From contig JBHJGO010000015.1 of NCBI GenBank assembly GCA_050331715.1, positions 65,373 to 129,372 of the forward strand: DNA of 64,000 nt. The letters run 5' to 3'. This DNA comes from JBHJGO01 sp050331715 (GTDB lineage Bacteria > Cyanobacteriota > Cyanobacteriia > Cyanobacteriales > Microcoleaceae). Numbering within the stretch: the first letter of the stretch is position 1; each line of letters starts with the position of its first letter. Shown piece after piece: positions 60,120 to 64,000 of the stretch. Made by a program: the position numbers and the translations under genes. The notes below the pieces were generated by a model. That model searched no databases, had not been told where the DNA came from, and saw nothing but the letters and a program-made list of their open reading frames with translations.

Positions 60120-61067
60120 ATGCCTTCATCAACGACCGTTCTTGTTCCGGCGACAACTGCCAATATCGGCCCTGGGTTTGACTGTCTCGGCGCTGCCCTC
60201 AACCGCTACAACACGCTGAAATTTTCTCCCCTTGAAAATTCTCCCCTTGAAAATTCTCCCCAGAACTTTGAAATTGTTGTTCGGGGGGCAGAGGCGGAGC
60301 GAGTTGCAACGGATCAACAGAATTTGGCCTATCAAGCTTTTACTCAGCTGTACCATTTTCTGAACCTGTCCCCTCCTGCCGTCCGCATTGAAATTGAGTT
60401 AGGCGTTCCTCTGGCTAGGGGGTTGGGCAGTTCAGCCACAGCAATCATTGGCGGATTAATGGGCGCGAATCAATTGGCCAATCAACCCCTGGATACTCAG
60501 CAGTTGATGCAGTTAGCTATTGAGATTGAGGGGCATCCCGACAACGTCGTTCCTGCCCTGTTGGGCAATTGTCAACTTTGTGTGGCCTCAGAAGAATCCA
60601 TTGCATCGTCCCAGTCCTGGCAAGTTTGTCAAATCCCCTGGTACGAAGGGCTGGTGCCAGTGATTGCTATCCCCACCTTTGAACTCTCTACCGCAGAAGC
60701 CCGGCGTGTTTTACCCAGTCAGTACAGCAAAGCCGATGCCATTTTTAACGCGGCCCATCTCGGTCTACTGCTGCGAGGATTGGAAACGGGCCATCCGGAT
60801 TGGCTGCGAACTGCGATGGCGGATCGGATTCACCAGCCCTATCGTCAGGCTTTGATTTCAGGGTATGAAACGGTTCAGCAGGCAGCGCTGGAAGCGGGAG
60901 CATACGGTATAGTGATTAGCGGCGCAGGGCCAACGTTACTCGCCCTGACAAATCCTGAATCAGCGCCTCAAGTTGCTCTAGCTATGGCAACCGCTTGGAA
61001 TTCAGTGGGGATTCGGACGGAGGTGCAGGTAGCTCAGATTGATACCCAAGGCGCTAGGGTAAGTTGA
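60120..61067 (+). CDS. thrB: Homoserine kinase ThrB
   Basis: A 315-residue GHMP kinase that phosphorylates homoserine for threonine synthesis. Motifs are VPATTANIGPGFDCLG, the ATP loop LARGLGSSATAIIGG, and GIVISGAGPTLLAL near the C-terminus. An internal 15-bp tandem repeat at 60223-60255 gives SPLENSPLENSP around residues 36-47, outside the catalytic motifs. Confidence 0.95.
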   Translation: MPSSTTVLVPATTANIGPGFDCLGAALNRYNTLKFSPLENSPLENSPQNFEIVVRGAEAERVATDQQNLAYQAFTQLYHFLNLSPPAVRIEIELGVPLARGLGSSATAIIGGLMGANQLANQPLDTQQLMQLAIEIEGHPDNVVPALLGNCQLCVASEESIASSQSWQVCQIPWYEGLVPVIAIPTFELSTAEARRVLPSQYSKADAIFNAAHLGLLLRGLETGHPDWLRTAMADRIHQPYRQALISGYETVQQAALEAGAYGIVISGAGPTLLALTNPESAPQVALAMATAWNSVGIRTEVQVAQIDTQGARVS

Positions 61068-61086
61068 GAAGGCTTAACTCGTTCGG

Positions 61087-62439
61087 TTACTGCTCTGACC
61101 AGGCTCGCATTTTGCCTGGATTGAACAATCCATGGGGGTCAACCTGTCGCTTAAATTCTAGCTGTTCTACGTTGACCGTTTTCATGCCGCCATCTTCCAG
61201 GATGAAGGTGTGGGGATTGAAAATAATCGCTCCATTCTCTTCGTGATACCGAATAATTTCGTTCAGTCGCTCCTCCGTCGAAAATCGCACGATTTGTAAT
61301 GATGCGGGCGCAATCGTACCGTGAGAACGAATGAATTCTAGATGGTGGACAACTTCTTCGCCAAAGTGGTGATGGCACTGTTCGACCAGCTCCAGATTTG
61401 GATCATTGGGAAACAGGGTTTGTAGATAAGTCAGAGACGAATCAACACTCCGGGCGTGCAAGGTTGTGTGGTTCCAGGTATATTCCAGTACCGTTGTTCC
61501 CTTACTGGCTTCTTGGGCGGATTTCTGGTAACTGATCGTGCCCTGAAATTGCTTCACCAGATCTTGAAAAGGTTCCAAACTAGAATCAGCAATCATCAGT
61601 AAGGCGCAGGCTTGTCCCTCTGGAATCACTTCCCGAAACGCCGCAAAGTAGGAGGGAATTGGCCAGGCGCACACACAAATCAGCTTCTTCACAATTCCAT
61701 CCGCATGTCCCAGGGCTTGACCGAAACGGGCTGCCGTCATGAAATCTTCAAAGCTGACGATCAATTCTGCCCAGTCGTAGGCCGGAGCCAGAGGGAGTTC
61801 CAAGGCAGTAATGATGCCATTGATTCCATAGGCATGGTTGACTTTCTGAACGTCATCTCCCCGCAGCTCCAGAACTTGGGGCGTTTCCTCCAGGGTCACA
61901 ACCCGTACCGCTTGCAAGTTGCCGCGATCGCGCAATTGACCATAGTTAATTGACCCGATTCCACCACTTCCGCCGCCGATAAATCCCCCAATGGTTGCGG
62001 TGCGATAGGTAGATGGCACCATTCGCAGTTCCCACCCCTGTTCCCTAGCCTGTTTATCAAAGGCCGCCAGCTTCACTCCGGGTTCTACACAGGCCAGGCC
62101 AGGCTTAATCCAGTGAATTTGATGCATCCGGGTCAAGTCCACGACAATGCCTCCCTCAAGCGGCACACATTGACCATAGTTCCCGGTTCCAGCACCACGA
62201 ACCGTGAGGGGAATTCGATGCTGCACACAAACCTGGGCCACCTTGAGAACCTCAGCTTCGCTCGTGGGACAAACGACCAAATCGGCAACTTTCTCTTGAA
62301 GTTGAGGCTGGAGAATCGGGCTGAAGTGATGATAGTCCTGGGACAGCTTTTTCACTTGGGCGCGATCGCGAATAGTTTCAAGCGTGTCAAGTTCGCTGCA
62401 AATTTTGTCCCAGTTAAGGTTGAGGGTGGAGGGTGCCAT
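61087..62439 (-). CDS. FAD-binding oxidoreductase (GlcD/PCMH type)
   Basis: A 450-residue FAD-linked oxidase. The PCMH FAD domain shows CPTSEAEVLKVAQ, LTVRGAGTGNYGQ and GGIVVDLTRM; the C-terminal end ILEDGGMKT, DPHGLFNPGKM is usual for GlcD-like glycolate or lactate oxidases. Substrate not clear. Confidence 0.88.
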   Translation of the reverse strand: MAPSTLNLNWDKICSELDTLETIRDRAQVKKLSQDYHHFSPILQPQLQEKVADLVVCPTSEAEVLKVAQVCVQHRIPLTVRGAGTGNYGQCVPLEGGIVVDLTRMHQIHWIKPGLACVEPGVKLAAFDKQAREQGWELRMVPSTYRTATIGGFIGGGSGGIGSINYGQLRDRGNLQAVRVVTLEETPQVLELRGDDVQKVNHAYGINGIITALELPLAPAYDWAELIVSFEDFMTAARFGQALGHADGIVKKLICVCAWPIPSYFAAFREVIPEGQACALLMIADSSLEPFQDLVKQFQGTISYQKSAQEASKGTTVLEYTWNHTTLHARSVDSSLTYLQTLFPNDPNLELVEQCHHHFGEEVVHHLEFIRSHGTIAPASLQIVRFSTEERLNEIIRYHEENGAIIFNPHTFILEDGGMKTVNVEQLEFKRQVDPHGLFNPGKMRAWSEQ

Positions 62440-62549
62440 TGGTTCTCTGAGTTACTGTGGTGGAAAAGGGCTGATTGAGCCTATCAACAATGAAATGTCA
62501 TAGACTCTAGAATAAGAAATTTTCCTTAATCTTGCAGCGTAATCGCTCT

Positions 62550-62849
62550 ATGACCAATCCGTCAAAAACTGCTCAACTGGAGCGCTATACCGAAATCTTT
62601 CCCCAGGAGGTTCTGGTGATTCGGGCAAAAATTGGGGATGAGCTGGATGAGATTCTGATTTTCAGGGGATTTTCCAGCTCTCTAATGCGACCTACGGCCT
62701 TTGATCCAGATGTTCCAGTCTTGCCAGAGGAGGCGGAAATTCTCGGAATTGATCGGGCAGAAAGCCCCTACAACGCTGAACAGCCCCGCTATATTCAACA
62801 GAACTTAACCTGGGAAGACATGCAGGATTTACTAGCAAAATCTCTGTAA
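62550..62849 (+). CDS. Unknown 99-aa cyanobacterial protein
   Basis: A 99-residue protein starting at MTNPSKTAQLERY. The pattern ERYTEIFPQEVLVIRAKIGDEL and EILIFRGFSSSLMRPTAFDP looks conserved and folded, but its family is not named with confidence. Divergent from the oxidase gene. Confidence 0.65.
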   Translation: MTNPSKTAQLERYTEIFPQEVLVIRAKIGDELDEILIFRGFSSSLMRPTAFDPDVPVLPEEAEILGIDRAESPYNAEQPRYIQQNLTWEDMQDLLAKSL

Positions 62850-63024
62850 GAGGCTCGCAAAAAGCTGAAACTTGTAGATTGCTGGAATCTCATCGGCATT
62901 CCTGAGATCGGGCGTCGTTCTTTCTGATACAGTTTTTAGGGTTCTTTTCTTCAAGAATAGAAAGATTAGGTCAGTGAGGAGCTAGTGGTTCATTGATTTG
63001 GGTTTGGGATGTAAACTTCTGCAG

Positions 63025-64000
63025 ATGAAACCGTACATTATTGTCTGTGGCCTGGGACGCACAGGTTATCAAGTTTTTCGATTGTTGGTTCAGCAGGGAT
63101 TTCCCGTGACTGGGATCAATGAGACGCCAATTCGGGGGGAGGTGCCAGAAGTTATTGTGGGAAACCCAAGATCTGAGGCAGCCCTGATCTCGGCTGGAAT
63201 TCAAGCCGCTCAAGCTCTGGTCTTAGCGGGAAATGACGACAGTGAAAACCTTGCGATCTTGATGCAGGCCCGCATCCTCAACCCCAAGATTCGGATCATC
63301 AATCGCCTGTTCAACGCTAACCTCAGCAATCGACTGGATCAAATTCTGGTTGACCACATTAGCATGAGCGTTTCGGCATTGGTGGGGCCGGTCTTCACCT
63401 TTGCTGCCCTGGGAAAGCCTGCAATTGGTCAGCTCAAACTATTTCAACAAACCTGGCCTATTCGAGAGGAGGTCATCACTCCCCAACATCCCTGGTTTGA
63501 GAAGGATTTAGCAGAACTATGGGCCGATCCCAATCGGATGCTGATCTACTATCTCCCAATTCAGGGGCAACTCAATCTGGTTTCAGGCGTTTTGGAAAAC
63601 CGCACCCTGGCCAGTGGCGATCGCCTGATCATTGCCACTAAACCAAAAGCCCGAACTGCCCAGGAAACATTGATCCAGAGGTTAGTGAGCTTGGGCAAGC
63701 GCTTGCAGAAGTTTCAGCAACACGGTCGTTCTGCCCTGCTCGTTGCTCTGGTTTTGCTGATCACTATTTTCATATCGGCTCTGACCTATGTCAGTATTAG
63801 CCTGGACACTTCATTTATCGATTCCCTCTATTTCTCAGTGGGGATGATTACTGGTGCAGGGGGTAAGGAGGAAGTGGCCGAGAATGCCCCTGATGGGATC
63901 AAGCTAATCACAGCCATTATGATGTAGCTAGGGGCCGGAGTGATTGGCATTTGAAATGCCCTGTAGAATGATTACGTTCTAGGGACTCGCCTAACGGAAT
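63025..64000 (+). pseudogene. TrkA-N/ion-channel protein with three in-frame stops near its C-terminus (cut by window edge)
   Basis: The protein begins MKPYIIVCGLGRTGYQVF with a Rossmann NAD site, a TrkA-N domain (to about 130), a C-terminal nucleotide/TrkA part, and a helix (LLVALVLLITIFISALTYV) with the pore motif GMITGAGGKEE. At 63925 a TAG follows AIMM, but the frame goes on LGAGVIGI, TGA, NAL, TAG, NDYVLGTRLTE to the window end. This is the expected second membrane helix and tail of the family. Three single-base changes (probably TTG to TAG twice and TGC or TGG to TGA) explain it. Either the gene is decaying or this end of the sequence is error-rich. Confidence 0.75.

Overview
The window comes from a cyanobacterium, most likely a filamentous non-heterocystous diazotroph of the Leptolyngbya/Oscillatoria kind. 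Reasons: photosynthesis genes (psaX, psbQ, and petH with a CpcD-like linker domain), many cyanobacteria-specific small protein families, HIP1-type GCGATCGC octamers, and a cyanobacterial nif cluster whose nifD is not interrupted. No rRNA, tRNA or CRISPR array was seen.

Region 1 (1-26.2 kb) is a large nitrogen-fixation island. On the minus strand run nifP/cysE, two paralogous small proteins, a Dps ferritin and the start of a DUF2949 gene. Divergently on the plus strand run nifB, nifS, nifU, nifH, nifD, nifK, nifZ, a Mo-nitrogenase C-terminal-domain protein, nifE, nifN, a divergent DUF269 paralogue, nifX, a canonical DUF269 gene broken by an in-frame TGA, a DUF683/Rop-like protein, nifW, hesA, a small membrane protein, hesB, fdxH, a cupin, three unknown small proteins, modA, a modB-modC fusion, a flavodoxin and another unknown. 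Together they cover sulphur and Fe-S supply (NifP/S/U, HesB), cofactor assembly (NifB/E/N/X), the nitrogenase itself (NifHDK), electron supply (FdxH, flavodoxin) and molybdate import. No nifV, nifT, fdxN, fdxB, feoA or cnfR was recognised. The spaces between nif genes are filled with degenerate 7-bp repeats and hold a decayed four-helix-bundle gene.

Region 2 (26.2-41.6 kb): a MITE-like element, a retropepsin-like protease, two glycosyltransferases with an acyltransferase, a pilus-ATPase-N-domain-like protein, petH, DUF924, a Uma2 protein, a GT39-type membrane glycosyltransferase with an (alpha/alpha)-barrel-like neighbour, a TspO-like protein, a DUF3299-NicO fusion and an unknown protein.

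Region 3 (41.6-48.8 kb) is a phosphate-scavenging unit. A four-repeat Pho-box-like sequence precedes a 1065-aa protein with two tandem alkaline-phosphatase domains and an RTX tail, followed by a 1032-aa 5'-nucleotidase with a nearly identical RTX tail. Both look like type I-secreted enzymes. A headless PEP-CTERM gene remnant lies just upstream.

Region 4 (48.9-64 kb) is mostly core metabolism and photosynthesis: pyrF, a broken and an intact Uma2 gene, a RfaE1-like kinase, a response regulator, lipA, psaX, a second OMP-decarboxylase domain fused to OPRTase, psbQ, a DAO oxidoreductase, a GAP-family membrane protein, DUF2237, two paralogous 88-aa proteins, thrB and a FAD-linked oxidase. The window ends in a TrkA-N/ion-channel gene whose C-terminal codons carry three in-frame stops.
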